DNA of 64,000 nt from Leptospira inadai serovar Lyme str. 10 (GTDB lineage: Bacteria > Spirochaetota > Leptospiria > Leptospirales > Leptospiraceae): contig NZ_AHMM02000012.1 in the NCBI RefSeq assembly GCF_000243675.2, positions 7,434 to 71,433 on the forward strand. Direction: 5' to 3'. The translations under genes and the position numbers were made by a program. The notes under the pieces are model-generated. The model did no database searches. It saw only the letters and a program-made list of their open reading frames with translations, and was not told the DNA's origin. Below, piece by piece: positions 26,474-35,787 of this stretch; positions within the stretch are counted from its first letter, which is position 1, and each line of letters starts with the position of its first letter.

Positions 26474-26500
26474 TGCCCGGGCTAAGTTCCTTCCCGGGCA
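26474..26500. terminator. Terminator hairpin between convergent genes
   Basis: TGCCCGGG and CCCGGGCA form a perfect 8 bp GC-rich stem with an 11-base loop between the SET gene and the leftward UPF0316 gene. It is followed by TTTACTTTCT on the plus strand. Confidence 0.55.
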
Positions 26501-26501
26501 T

Positions 26502-27089
26502 TTACTTTCTGATTCTGGATTGCCTTCGCCAAAGGAGGCCGGCTAAAAATTCGCCCCCTGGCTCTTCCTTCCAAATCCCCGGATCGCTGGTCTTACGTGC
26601 ATTCTCGATCGTATAAAAGGCGCCGGGGGAGGTTTGTCGCAAGATCTCTAAAACGGAAGGCACCTCTTTTCTCCGTAAGAAAGAGAGAATGACCGTTACG
26701 GGTCCCTTGGATCCCTGCGCGTCCAGTCGGGTGGTTCTAAAGCCGGATTCGGTGAGTTTTTCCACGATTTTTTCCCCTTTCCCGGTAACGATAATCCTGA
26801 GCAGGGAATGCCCGATCGCCAGTTTTTCCTCCACTACCATTCCTAAATACGTCCCCGTGGCAAATCCTCCCGCATACGCAATATAGCAGAGCGCGTTGCT
26901 GAGATTCCGTATGATTTGAGTTATTACGATGAGCCAGAGGAGAACTTCCACAAAACCGAGGATGGCAGCTAAAACCTTCTTTTCCCGGGAAATCAATATG
27001 ATTCGTACCGTTCCGATGCTTACATCAGTGACGCGGGCAAAATAAATGCAAAGCGGGAGAATCAGGTATTCAAAAGCCCAGGGTGGCAT
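26502..27089 (-). CDS. UPF0316/DUF2179-type membrane protein
   Basis: The 195-residue protein has three N-terminal membrane segments (YLILPLCIYFARVTDVSIGT, VLLWLIVITQII, YAGGFATGTYLGMVVEE) and a C-terminal DUF2179-like domain (LRIIVTGKGEKIVEKLTESGFRTT, ...FLRRKEVPSVLEILRQTSPGAFYTIENAR). The layout matches the UPF0316 family. The function is unknown; the soluble domain is of a kind that may bind a small ligand. Confidence 0.88.
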   Translation of the reverse strand: MPPWAFEYLILPLCIYFARVTDVSIGTVRIILISREKKVLAAILGFVEVLLWLIVITQIIRNLSNALCYIAYAGGFATGTYLGMVVEEKLAIGHSLLRIIVTGKGEKIVEKLTESGFRTTRLDAQGSKGPVTVILSFLRRKEVPSVLEILRQTSPGAFYTIENARKTSDPGIWKEEPGGEFLAGLLWRRQSRIRK

Positions 27090-27134
27090 GCCTTTCTAGT
27101 AAAATGGAATTCGAACGGTTGCGCCAGTACTATT

Positions 27135-27315
27135 CAGAGGACAGAGGACAGAGGACTGAGGACAGAACATTGATAAACGGAGATTCCATGTTCTGGAGAA
27201 AGATTCTTGTGTTATAGTGGATTTTTCCTCTACTTCGATAACCTTTCGAACGTCTAGCAGCTTCTGTCTAGCGTGAGCAAAGCGAGCGCGTCTGTCTTCA
27301 GTCCTCTGTCCTCTG
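27135..27315 (+). repeat. CAGAGGACAG-family repeat, copy 7
   Basis: A full 181 bp copy. The left end CAGAGGACAGAGGACTGAGG (after one extra 7-mer) pairs with the right end TCTTCAGTCCTCTGTCCTCT; over 25 bases the arms differ at one position. It is tandem with copy 8. Confidence 0.85.
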
Positions 27316-27454
27316 CAGAGGACAGAACATTGATAAACGGAGATTCCATGTTCTGGAGAAAGATTCTTGTGTTATAGTGGATTTTTCCTCTACTTCTGTA
27401 ACTTTTCCAACTTCGAGCAGCTACTGTCTTCCGTCCTCAGTCGTCTGTCCTCTG
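27316..27454 (+). repeat. CAGAGGACAG-family repeat, copy 8
   Basis: Directly follows copy 7. It has the core AACATTGATAAACGGAGATT and ATAGTGGATTTTTCCTCTAC and lacks the GTGAGCAAAGCGAACGCG block. It ends TCAGTCGTCTGTCCTCTG, 10 bases before the stop of the Bor-like gene. Confidence 0.8.
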
Positions 27455-27464
27455 TACAGGACAG

Positions 27465-27782
27465 TTATTTTTTACAGCGTACTTCGACGGTCTTGGTCGT
27501 GTAAACCGGTCCGATCAGAAAATGAATGACGGAATCCATAAATCCGGTCACCAGCCGGACTTCCGGATGCGAGTTTGTGCAAGACACTTCCGCCGGAGAT
27601 CCAGAAGGGTAAATTCCGAATACAAAACTCGCTTGGCGGAATTTCCGGTCTGGTTCGGGCGGGTCCTTAGCCAAAGAGGCCGGTGGCGAATCCGCTTCCT
27701 TGTGAACTAGGATAGTGGAATGACAATTAAAGAGAAGTACCGCTACGGTGAATAAACAGAGAAAGTTTTTTAAAGATAACAT
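27465..27782 (-). CDS. Bor-like lipoprotein B
   Basis: The 105-residue lipoprotein is taken from the ATG at 27782 (MLSLKNFLCLFTVAVLLFNC). An in-frame upstream ATG at 27845 would bury the signal peptide inside a longer N-terminus. The mature part has the Bor-like pattern SFVFGIYPSG..., a Cys, VTGFMDSVIHFLIGPVYTTKTVEVRC. Bor is a phage-lambda-type outer-membrane lipoprotein linked to serum resistance in E. coli; similarity here is by pattern. It overlaps the upstream Bor-like gene by 13 bp. Confidence 0.7.
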   Translation of the reverse strand: MLSLKNFLCLFTVAVLLFNCHSTILVHKEADSPPASLAKDPPEPDRKFRQASFVFGIYPSGSPAEVSCTNSHPEVRLVTGFMDSVIHFLIGPVYTTKTVEVRCKK

Positions 27783-28147
27783 TCTATCTCCACTGTCTGG
27801 GGCGAATAAACGGTAAAGCTTAGCTGTTCCCAAACCCCATTCCAAAAACTCGTATATTGATGAACCGATTTCGGGCCCTTAGGACAAAATTTTGCCGTGT
27901 CCAGAACCCTCGCTCCCGGATAGATTCCGAAAAAGTAATAGTCCTGGATAATCCTGTGTTTCTCGCCCGTTTGATTTTGTCCGGCATTTCGGAGTTCGAT
28001 AGCTTTCTTGCATTCCCGCGACGTAATCGAAATCCAGCAAGCCTCCGGCGTCATCGGGGGATAAACGACCATGGCATGTCTACAGGATCCCGCGAGTAAA
28101 ATCAGTAGCCAGACGAGGCCGAACATTTTGTAGGATCGGGTTCTCAT
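27770..28147 (-). CDS. Bor-like lipoprotein A
   Basis: The 125-residue lipoprotein (signal LVWLLILLAGSC) has the same Bor-like block as its neighbour: YYFFGIYPGARVLDTAKFC, then YTSFWNGVWEQLSFTVYSPQTVEIEC. Its ATG overlaps the stop of the giant Big_2 gene by 4 bp, so it is translationally coupled to it. The two Bor-like genes are diverged tandem duplicates. Confidence 0.7.
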   Translation of the reverse strand: MRTRSYKMFGLVWLLILLAGSCRHAMVVYPPMTPEACWISITSRECKKAIELRNAGQNQTGEKHRIIQDYYFFGIYPGARVLDTAKFCPKGPKSVHQYTSFWNGVWEQLSFTVYSPQTVEIECYL

Positions 28148-31100
28148 TGATTCTGTTGCCTATAAACACGGACCGGTGTACTGTTCTTGCCAACGCTCAG
28201 ATACAGGTAATTCAAACCTCCTACCGATACGGAGACGGCGGAGAATATCTGTTGGACGTTGGTAGAATCCGTTAATCCGTTCCCGGCCACTTGAGTCCAG
28301 GATGAGGAGGAGCTCCCCGGATTCGTCGTATTGGTCCGATAGATTCGAATCCCCGATGAGTTATCGAATCCTACGTATAAGTAAGAACCGTTCTTGGCCA
28401 CCATGGTGATCGTGCGGTTCGTAGAATCTCCGAAATTTGTGAAACCTGTTCCGTCGTCCGCAACGACACTCCAATCTCCGGAATCGCAGTCGGTCGCACT
28501 TCCCGTGATCGTAGGATCGCATTTCCAGAGCTGTGCTTTTCGATTGCCGTCGGTTCCATCCGTGCAGCCTGCGACCGTTCCAGGACCGGTTCTAAAGCCC
28601 GTAGCTTGAGTTCCCTGAACGCAAAGGGTCCGCGTTACATATAGATTTCCGTTAAATTCGGCGAACTGAGCGAAGGCACGATCGGCCGGAATCAAATCGT
28701 AGAATTTGGCGAGTTCGAGAGAGAACCAATTATTGGTAGCGCTATTATGCCATTTGCTATTCGTTCTAGGTCCGATTTCGGTCCAGTTGGCGCATGTATC
28801 CTGTGAGGAACAGGCCGTAGTGGGATCCGCGGTATTGGAACGTATTATGGATCCGTTATGTCCGACCGCATGCAGACCGCCGTTTGCGGCATAGATGCGG
28901 TTATTGAAGACGAAGAGGGAATCGACTCCCACATAATAGGCCCAGTTCGGGCTGGCATTATTTCCTCCGGAACTGGAAGCTCCGCCGAAATACGGCATGT
29001 AATCAATTCTGATCCTTCTGCCCTTGCTTCCATCATAGGCGTCGCAATTGGAACCTGCCGTGCAATTACCGGTGCCGGAATCGGCGGAATTGAAACTTAT
29101 AAAACCGAAATCAGGTGCATTAAATCCCGAAGTTCCATTATAATTCGGTTTTGCAAACCCGGGGAAGACTCGATCGTTTTGAACCGTAATTGCGGAAGTT
29201 CCTGCGGTCACGGTTCCCGTAATCGTCGACATATCGATGTATTTGAATCCGAGATTGGAGGAAGTATCCGAAGAATAGTATAAGTAATCGAAATAATAGT
29301 TTCCGCTTCCGTCAGGAGTGGTTCTCGCCGCAGCGATGAAGATGTAAGGCGATCCGCTTAACGTGCCGGTCGTAAATACCCCGCGACCGCTTTCGTTATC
29401 AGGACCGCATCCGTTTGTAAGAGTTGCATCATTGATGGTGCATCCCGAATGTCCCAGGGTAACGTAAGGAGGAACAGCGATACCATTTTCTCGACTTGTT
29501 GCGGAATTCGTACTGGTCCTTGGATTGTCTCCCGAACCCGCGTTTTGGACAATCGTATCTTGTGCGAACGTAAATTGAACCGATTCGGGGACCGATCCGT
29601 CATACGCGAATCTCAGTGCACCGTTTCCGCCGTTATTCGGCCCGGTGTAAATCTTACTATTAAAGTCGGCTAGATATCCGAACGTGGATCCGTTCGGATC
29701 TACCGATATCGGACCGTCCGAAAAATTCACCGGAGATGTTCCGCATCCGGAGAAGGTGGCCCTATCTCTCGGCGAGGCTTGGACGTTTTCGGAATTTCCG
29801 GCATTGCGCACAGATCCCCAAGTACTGTTATCGAATCCGTCTCCGTCGAGAGCATTGGCCGCTATGATCGTATATTGAGATCCGGTTTGGAGTAAGGCGT
29901 GAGTAATGCAAACTTTCGCGGAATCTGCGGGAGTTCCGTTGCATACCGTTCCGTCTAGAATTTTCGCGGAAGAAATGGATCCTAGGTCGGTCGTTCCGAC
30001 GAATTTATAGCGGTTGGCACATTCCGTACTGCTACTACATTCCGCGGAACCCGAGGCGTTGTTTCCGGAAAGTACCGGTTTGGAAAAATTGAGAACGACA
30101 GATGAGGTCGAAGCGCAAGCGGCCGAGCTGACCTTGAGCTGCTCCTGCCCGATAAAATCTCCGTAATTCGGACATGCGAGCGAATTCGGAATCGCCGATA
30201 AATCCTGAACTCCGGATTTGTTTACGATCAAGGTATAGCTTGTTCCGGAAACCTGAGAGCTGGACAACGTAATCGTATATACGGCTCCGGTTCCGCTTAC
30301 CGACGAAACGCTGATCGCTAAACTCGAAGAAAAATTACTATTGTTAGAGCAAGATCCGCTGACCGAAGAGGTCAATGCCAGTTTATAATTGGAAGCCGTC
30401 GTAGCTTGCGCCGCATTCACCAATTCCGAATACGTGACTCGCACCGTCGTCGGGCTGAGAGATACCGCATTTAACACGGTCGGCGGCGTAGTATCCAGAT
30501 ATACGACGGTAAGAGACGTATTTCCGCTGACGCTTCCGAATGTCGCCGATATCGTTACCGTTCCTGCGGCTACTCCTGTGACCTGACCTTGGGTTCCGTT
30601 TGCATTGCTGATCGTGGCTTTACTAGTGTCGGACGAGGCCCAAACCGCTTGAGTCGTTAAATCCTGTGTGCTTGCATCGGAATAGGTTCCGGTTGCGGTA
30701 AAGTTTTTCGTATATCCGGTATAAACGGATGAACCGTTCGGGGCAACCGATATGGAAACCAGTACGGCTGCGGTCACGGTTAGGGTGGTTGATCCCGTTG
30801 TGGATCCCGATTGCGCGGAAATCGTGGTCGATCCTATGTTCACGGCAGTTGCGGTCCCTTGTGTCCCACCGGCATTGCTAATTGTTGCGGAGGCGGTATT
30901 GGATGAACTCCAAGTGACTTGCGTCGTCAGATCTAAGGTAGTTCCATCCGAGTACACTCCGTTTGCAGTGAAGCCGGTCGTGTTTCCTTTCGGAAGATTC
31001 GAGTTTGCGGGTGTGACTTGAATCGATTGAAGCACTGCGGCCGTTACGGTGACTGCCGTGTCGGAACTTTGGATCGAATTTAGCGTCGCGGAAATTTGCG

Positions 31101-33933
31101 TGCTCCCTTCCAATAAAGCCGTTACAGTTCCTTGCGAGCCGGATGCGTTACTTATAGTCGCCTTTGTTTGATCAAAAGAGGACCAAGTTACCTGAGTCGT
31201 TATGTCCTGGGTCGAGTTGTCCGAGTAATGCCCGGTTGCGGTAAAATTCCGAGTTAATCCTTTAGAAATACTTACCGTCGGGGAAGGAGCGATCGTAATG
31301 CTAACTAAAGTCGCAGCTCCGACCGTGAGTACGCTGATCGGTGATACGACGGATCCCGATTGAGCGGTAATATTCGAAGTTCCGGTTTGCAGGGTGGTTG
31401 CCGTTCCTTGCGAGCCGGAGACGTTACTGATCGTAGCGACGCTCGTATTTGAGGAACTCCAAGTAACTTGCGATGTTAGATCCTGTACCGATCCGTCCGT
31501 ATAGGTTCCTGTGGCGGTGAAATTCTTGGTCAAGCCGTTCGCAACCGTGGGATTGGTCGGATCCACTTGAATCGAGACCAGACGAGGCGCGGTCACGGAA
31601 AGATCCGCATATCCGCTAACGGAATTTAAAGTGGCAGTGATTCTTGAAGATCCTTGGCTACCGTTGTTCGGTGAGTTAAGTTGTTTTTTAGGTCCGGATA
31701 AGAGAACACCGAGTTGAATGATCGAGGTTTGAGAGGAAGTCCAAACGACTTGGTCGCTAATGTTGGAATGAGTCCCGTCGGAGTAAATTCCTACAGCTTC
31801 CGCTTGGGTAGAAGTTCCTTTCGCGATCGAAGTATCGACAATGGAAACCTGAATCGAATCTAGTACAGCGCTCGTTACGGTGAGCGTGACCGTGCCCGAA
31901 ATGGAACCGAAAGCGGCGCCGATCGAAACACTACCCTGCGAAACTCCCGAAGCCTTTCCTTGATTTCCGCTCGTATTGTCCACTATTGCGATCGACGAAT
32001 CCGAGCTCGTCCAAGTCACTTGAGTCGTAAGGTCCGAAGTGCTACCGTCCGAATACGTTCCGGTTGCCGTTAAATTTTGACTTCTTCCTTTAGGTATGCT
32101 CGGTAGGGACGGATTGATCGTGATGCTTTGCAAAGTTGCCGCCGTAACGGTCAATGTGTTTGCAGGAGAGGTTACGGATCCAAGACTAGCCGTGATATTC
32201 GAAGTTCCGATCGATAACCCCGTCGCCGTTCCTTGGGTGCCGGAGGCGTTACTGATCGTCGCGATTCCCGTATTTGAAGAAGTCCAAGTAACCTGAGTCG
32301 TGAGATCCTGAGTCGTGGCATCGGTGTAGGTTCCGGTTGCCGTAAAGTTTTTCGTTAATCCCTTGGCGACACTAGGAGCCGTCGGATCCACTTGAATCGA
32401 GAGTAACTTTGCGGAAGTAACCGTAATGTCAGCGTATCCGCTGATGCTACCTAATGTTGCGGTAATTCGCGCAGAGCCTAAACTTCCGCTATTGGGAGAA
32501 AGAACCCCTTTTTTCGGAACGCCATTTAATGATCCTAATTGTAGCACTGAAGTATTCGAGGTCGTCCAGGAAACCTGATCGCTGATATTTTGCGAAGTAC
32601 CGTCCGAATAAATTCCCGATGCAAGTAAGTTTGTCGAAGTTCCTCGAGGAATCGACGTGTCATCGGGTGTTACTTGAATGGAAGTCAAAACTGCTGCGGT
32701 TACTTGAAACGATACGGTTGAAGAAATTCCGCCAATCGCGGCAGTTACGTTAGCCGTTCCGACGTTCACTGCGGTTGCGCGTCCTTCCAAGCCGGAGCCG
32801 TTATCTACGGAGACGATGCCGGTATTATCGCTGGACCAGGTCACCTGCGTAGTGATCGTGGAGCGACTGCCATCCGTAAATATCCCGGTGGCAACTAGAT
32901 TGAGGGTGCGACCTTTAGCGATAGAAGGATTGGCAGGGGTAATCGAAATGCTTTCCAGGAGAGCTGCCGTAACGGTAATCTGAGTTTGGTTACTGACGGA
33001 GCCCAGAGCCGCCGTAATCGTAGCGCTGCCCTGAGCCTGGGTGGAAAGAAACCCCTGGTTTCCGGATGAATTTCCGATCGTAGCAATCGAAGTATCGGAG
33101 GAGGTCCAGGTTACTTGTGAAGTTATATTTTGAGTGGAATTATCCGAATAGGTTCCTGTGGCCGTAAATTGCTGGGTTTTGCCTAATGGCAATGAGGAAT
33201 TGACCGGTGTGATCGAGATGCTGACGAGAGAGGCTTGGCTGATCGATATCGGCAAGCTCGCCGTAAGCCCTTGGTATCCTGCGCGAATCGAAGTCGAGCC
33301 GACCGCAACTCCTTTTACTAATCCGTTTGCATCGACGGTCGCGACGGAAGAATTCGAAACGCTCCAAGAAGTGCTCGGATCGAGAGTTAAATCCTGGGCC
33401 GTTCCATCCGCAAAATTTCCCGTAAGCGAACATTGTCGCGAGGTTCCCTTGGGAAGATTCGAATTCTGATTGGTGCAGGTTATCGTTAAAGAAGATAGCG
33501 GTGCCGAAGAAACGGTAAGTTGAATCTGGGCTGTCTTGCCTTGGTATTCGATGGTTATCGTGGTAGAACCGACTTGTATCCCTTGAGCCGTTCCTCCCGA
33601 AAGCATTTTAATCACGGAAGAATCCGCCGAGGACCAATTTGCATCGCCGGTTATATCCGCATTCGTGTTATCCGAATAAATCGCAGTGGCTTTTAAAGGA
33701 GCCGTGGTCGTTTTGGCGAGGCTGGAGTAGGGGGAAGAGATTTCGACTCTATTCAGCGTGGCCGGTTGAGAAGCCGCACTCCCCGGCAAAAAAAAGAGAG
33801 GTCCGCTTCCCGTTTTTCCTGCTGCTAGTCCGACAGCGCCCGTAAGTAAGGGCCATGCGGCACATCCTTCGAGCAGGAAAAATAAAAGGATCGGAAAGCT
33901 TGCTCGCTTCGTATGTTTGATTATGCGGTACAT
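28144..33933 (-). CDS. Giant surface lipoprotein with twelve Big_2 domains (Lig-like)
   Basis: The 1929-residue protein has a lipoprotein signal (FPILLFFLLEGC). About twelve Big_2 immunoglobulin-like domains follow (residues about 58-1160), each starting like LxSIxVTP and containing FTATGTYSDGSTQDLTTQVT-type and WSSSNTSVATISNA-type strands. A Big_5-like domain comes next (TPPTVLNAVSLSPTTVRVTY). The last roughly 650 residues are not Big repeats; they are Gly/Ser/Asn-rich with repeated beta-strand motifs (LYVTRTLC, YLYVGFDNSSGIRIYRTNTT) suggestive of a beta-propeller. LigA/LigB of pathogenic Leptospira bind host matrix proteins; the architecture here is similar but the C-terminal part differs. 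It leads an operon with two Bor-like genes. Confidence 0.9.
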   Translation of the reverse strand: MYRIIKHTKRASFPILLFFLLEGCAAWPLLTGAVGLAAGKTGSGPLFFLPGSAASQPATLNRVEISSPYSSLAKTTTAPLKATAIYSDNTNADITGDANWSSADSSVIKMLSGGTAQGIQVGSTTITIEYQGKTAQIQLTVSSAPLSSLTITCTNQNSNLPKGTSRQCSLTGNFADGTAQDLTLDPSTSWSVSNSSVATVDANGLVKGVAVGSTSIRAGYQGLTASLPISISQASLVSISITPVNSSLPLGKTQQFTATGTYSDNSTQNITSQVTWTSSDTSIATIGNSSGNQGFLSTQAQGSATITAALGSVSNQTQITVTAALLESISITPANPSIAKGRTLNLVATGIFTDGSRSTITTQVTWSSDNTGIVSVDNGSGLEGRATAVNVGTANVTAAIGGISSTVSFQVTAAVLTSIQVTPDDTSIPRGTSTNLLASGIYSDGTSQNISDQVSWTTSNTSVLQLGSLNGVPKKGVLSPNSGSLGSARITATLGSISGYADITVTSAKLLSIQVDPTAPSVAKGLTKNFTATGTYTDATTQDLTTQVTWTSSNTGIATISNASGTQGTATGLSIGTSNITASLGSVTSPANTLTVTAATLQSITINPSLPSIPKGRSQNLTATGTYSDGSTSDLTTQVTWTSSDSSIAIVDNTSGNQGKASGVSQGSVSIGAAFGSISGTVTLTVTSAVLDSIQVSIVDTSIAKGTSTQAEAVGIYSDGTHSNISDQVVWTSSQTSIIQLGVLLSGPKKQLNSPNNGSQGSSRITATLNSVSGYADLSVTAPRLVSIQVDPTNPTVANGLTKNFTATGTYTDGSVQDLTSQVTWSSSNTSVATISNVSGSQGTATTLQTGTSNITAQSGSVVSPISVLTVGAATLVSITIAPSPTVSISKGLTRNFTATGHYSDNSTQDITTQVTWSSFDQTKATISNASGSQGTVTALLEGSTQISATLNSIQSSDTAVTVTAAVLQSIQVTPANSNLPKGNTTGFTANGVYSDGTTLDLTTQVTWSSSNTASATISNAGGTQGTATAVNIGSTTISAQSGSTTGSTTLTVTAAVLVSISVAPNGSSVYTGYTKNFTATGTYSDASTQDLTTQAVWASSDTSKATISNANGTQGQVTGVAAGTVTISATFGSVSGNTSLTVVYLDTTPPTVLNAVSLSPTTVRVTYSELVNAAQATTASNYKLALTSSVSGSCSNNSNFSSSLAISVSSVSGTGAVYTITLSSSQVSGTSYTLIVNKSGVQDLSAIPNSLACPNYGDFIGQEQLKVSSAACASTSSVVLNFSKPVLSGNNASGSAECSSSTECANRYKFVGTTDLGSISSAKILDGTVCNGTPADSAKVCITHALLQTGSQYTIIAANALDGDGFDNSTWGSVRNAGNSENVQASPRDRATFSGCGTSPVNFSDGPISVDPNGSTFGYLADFNSKIYTGPNNGGNGALRFAYDGSVPESVQFTFAQDTIVQNAGSGDNPRTSTNSATSRENGIAVPPYVTLGHSGCTINDATLTNGCGPDNESGRGVFTTGTLSGSPYIFIAAARTTPDGSGNYYFDYLYYSSDTSSNLGFKYIDMSTITGTVTAGTSAITVQNDRVFPGFAKPNYNGTSGFNAPDFGFISFNSADSGTGNCTAGSNCDAYDGSKGRRIRIDYMPYFGGASSSGGNNASPNWAYYVGVDSLFVFNNRIYAANGGLHAVGHNGSIIRSNTADPTTACSSQDTCANWTEIGPRTNSKWHNSATNNWFSLELAKFYDLIPADRAFAQFAEFNGNLYVTRTLCVQGTQATGFRTGPGTVAGCTDGTDGNRKAQLWKCDPTITGSATDCDSGDWSVVADDGTGFTNFGDSTNRTITMVAKNGSYLYVGFDNSSGIRIYRTNTTNPGSSSSSWTQVAGNGLTDSTNVQQIFSAVSVSVGGLNYLYLSVGKNSTPVRVYRQQNQ

Positions 33934-34270
33934 TCTACTTCTCTTTTCGGATTAATTTCTCCCTAATTAACTCCGTAGTATTTAATCGGACGATTTTTCG
34001 ATGCATAGTACTTCACAAAAAAATAAATTAAAAGGATTATTCGGTTCAGTATAATAAATCAGGTTATTTTTCTCTTATATTCTTTCGATGAGACATACAT
34101 TCTCGATCCGAGCATCACTTAAGTATAGGGATCGATTTTCTTTTTTAGAATTGAGATTCGATGCGCCGAAATTTCACGAAGCATCGAAAAGCGCGCGGAG
34201 CAAAATGTGGCAAATTAAGAAATTTTGACTTCGGAATATTTTTCCATAATTCCGAAAGGGAAGAGGGGAT
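33934..34270. other. Intergenic region upstream of the Big_2 giant
   Basis: The 337 bp between the Big_2 start and the end of the leftward HTTM gene holds AT-rich sequence (34010-34080) that should include the promoter of the Big_2 operon. No hairpin with a T-run and no convincing ORF was seen. Confidence 0.4.
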
Positions 34271-35773
34271 CTATTTCTCGTCCGAAAGAATCCAATCTTT
34301 ATTCGAGAATCCTTCTTTTACTTTCATAAGATCTCTTGCAGGGTCTATGAACGTTCTACTTTTTTTTCCGTTCAGAGAAACGGTTATGTCGGCATAAACT
34401 GCGACATCGTCCCCGGTCCTCCGTTTTTCTTTTTCCCCCAAATAATGGGCGAATTGTAGAACCAAATCCGGCTGGGTGCTCATCATGGTTTTTTGAAATT
34501 CGGTGAGATGCGATTCGGGAAGAACGAAGTGAACTTCTCCCGATCTTAAATTCGTCACCCGAAAAGACGCGATTCCGTTTTTCTGAATCAACATGATATG
34601 CCACGCGAACCGAAATCCTTGCTCCGTCCAAAGATGGTTTCCCGGATACAAAAAATGCCTTACCGGTAAAAGAATCTGTAGAAGAATGTAAGTAGACCAA
34701 AACAATATTCCTATTCTATGAATCGTTTTCGGATCATACTTTGGAAATTTATAATATAGATTGCGTCCCCAGAGATCCGGTTTTTCCAGGAAAAGGAGCG
34801 CTTTTAGAAAGAATCCCGCCGAATCGAAGCGAAATCGAATCGGCAATTTTTGCCAAGCTACCTGGAAGAGATTTCTGAGTTCGCCGTAGGGAAAGATCCC
34901 TCTTTTTTTCAGAAAGTTTCTGAACTTTAACGGCCAGGAAGGGGAGAAGAATAGGGTGGCTGAGAGCGACATGATCCAAGGAAATATTCCGATCGGGAAA
35001 AGCTTCCAGGTTAACGTGTGAAAAATAATCGCGAGACAATACGCCCATATACGGGAGTTTACCTTTAAAAGCAGGAACGGAATAAAAAGGTCGAATAACA
35101 ATCCGGTATAACTGAAAACGTAACCCGCGATCGGATATGCGAAGAATTTTCCGAGCACAGGAAAATCCGTATTCCGAATCAACCAGATTCTTAAAGGCTG
35201 GGCATGAAAAAGCCAATCCGGGACAATCTTGGCAAGTCCGCCGAAAAAATAAACGCAACCTATCTGAAACCGCAAGAGCCAGAGCGACCAATTTTGGACC
35301 TTTGGATTTGCCCATCGTCCGGTTCTATAGGTCTCCAAGAAATGGGAGACAGATAGACATCTATCCGCGGGAACCCAGATCATAATCCAAAGCAGGAGGA
35401 CGACTAGGTAATAGTGGTTTAAATAAGTGGATACGTCCAGTAAATTGAAATAAAGAAAACCGATCAGATAGATGATAAGACAAATTCTATAGAGAATTCC
35501 TAGGGAGATTCCTATTCCCGCAAGAATCAATATCCAGAAGAGAGGATATAATAGCCAGCTCGGTACTAGCGGAACCCAAGAGAATCCGTAATATTTGAAG
35601 TGAAATTCGGGCTGTAAAAAATATTTTTCCACCCAATCATAGGCAAGATACCTTACCGATAGGAAAGACAAGAGAATTCCGAAGACAAATCGGAATAAAC
35701 CAAGCGACCATGCAGGAGAATTACCCGATAGCTCCGTTCGAATCCTATTGAGTAATGAAGACTTCGATTTCAT
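34271..35773 (-). CDS. HTTM-domain protein, vitamin K-dependent carboxylase-like
   Basis: The 500-residue membrane protein has several transmembrane segments and the HTTM/gamma-carboxylase pattern: YLNHYYLVVLLLWIMIWVPA (His120 at the position of the conserved carboxylase His) and IGCVYFFGGLAKIVPDWL (Lys182 at the position of the catalytic-base Lys). A vitamin K-dependent carboxylase homologue has been reported in Leptospira with altered activity. Whether this protein carboxylates anything is unknown. The soluble C-terminal third (from about 370) has beta-rich segments such as GIASFRVTNLRSGEVHFVLP. Confidence 0.8.
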   Translation of the reverse strand: MKSKSSLLNRIRTELSGNSPAWSLGLFRFVFGILLSFLSVRYLAYDWVEKYFLQPEFHFKYYGFSWVPLVPSWLLYPLFWILILAGIGISLGILYRICLIIYLIGFLYFNLLDVSTYLNHYYLVVLLLWIMIWVPADRCLSVSHFLETYRTGRWANPKVQNWSLWLLRFQIGCVYFFGGLAKIVPDWLFHAQPLRIWLIRNTDFPVLGKFFAYPIAGYVFSYTGLLFDLFIPFLLLKVNSRIWAYCLAIIFHTLTWKLFPIGIFPWIMSLSATLFFSPSWPLKFRNFLKKRGIFPYGELRNLFQVAWQKLPIRFRFDSAGFFLKALLFLEKPDLWGRNLYYKFPKYDPKTIHRIGILFWSTYILLQILLPVRHFLYPGNHLWTEQGFRFAWHIMLIQKNGIASFRVTNLRSGEVHFVLPESHLTEFQKTMMSTQPDLVLQFAHYLGEKEKRRTGDDVAVYADITVSLNGKKSRTFIDPARDLMKVKEGFSNKDWILSDEK

Positions 35774-35787
35774 CCGTACCGCGGTGC

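Noticed and set aside
30752..31021. Long antisense ORFs on the + strand across the Big_2 gene
   Set aside because: They are shadows caused by the repeated, Thr/Ser/Val-rich codons of the Big_2 domains.
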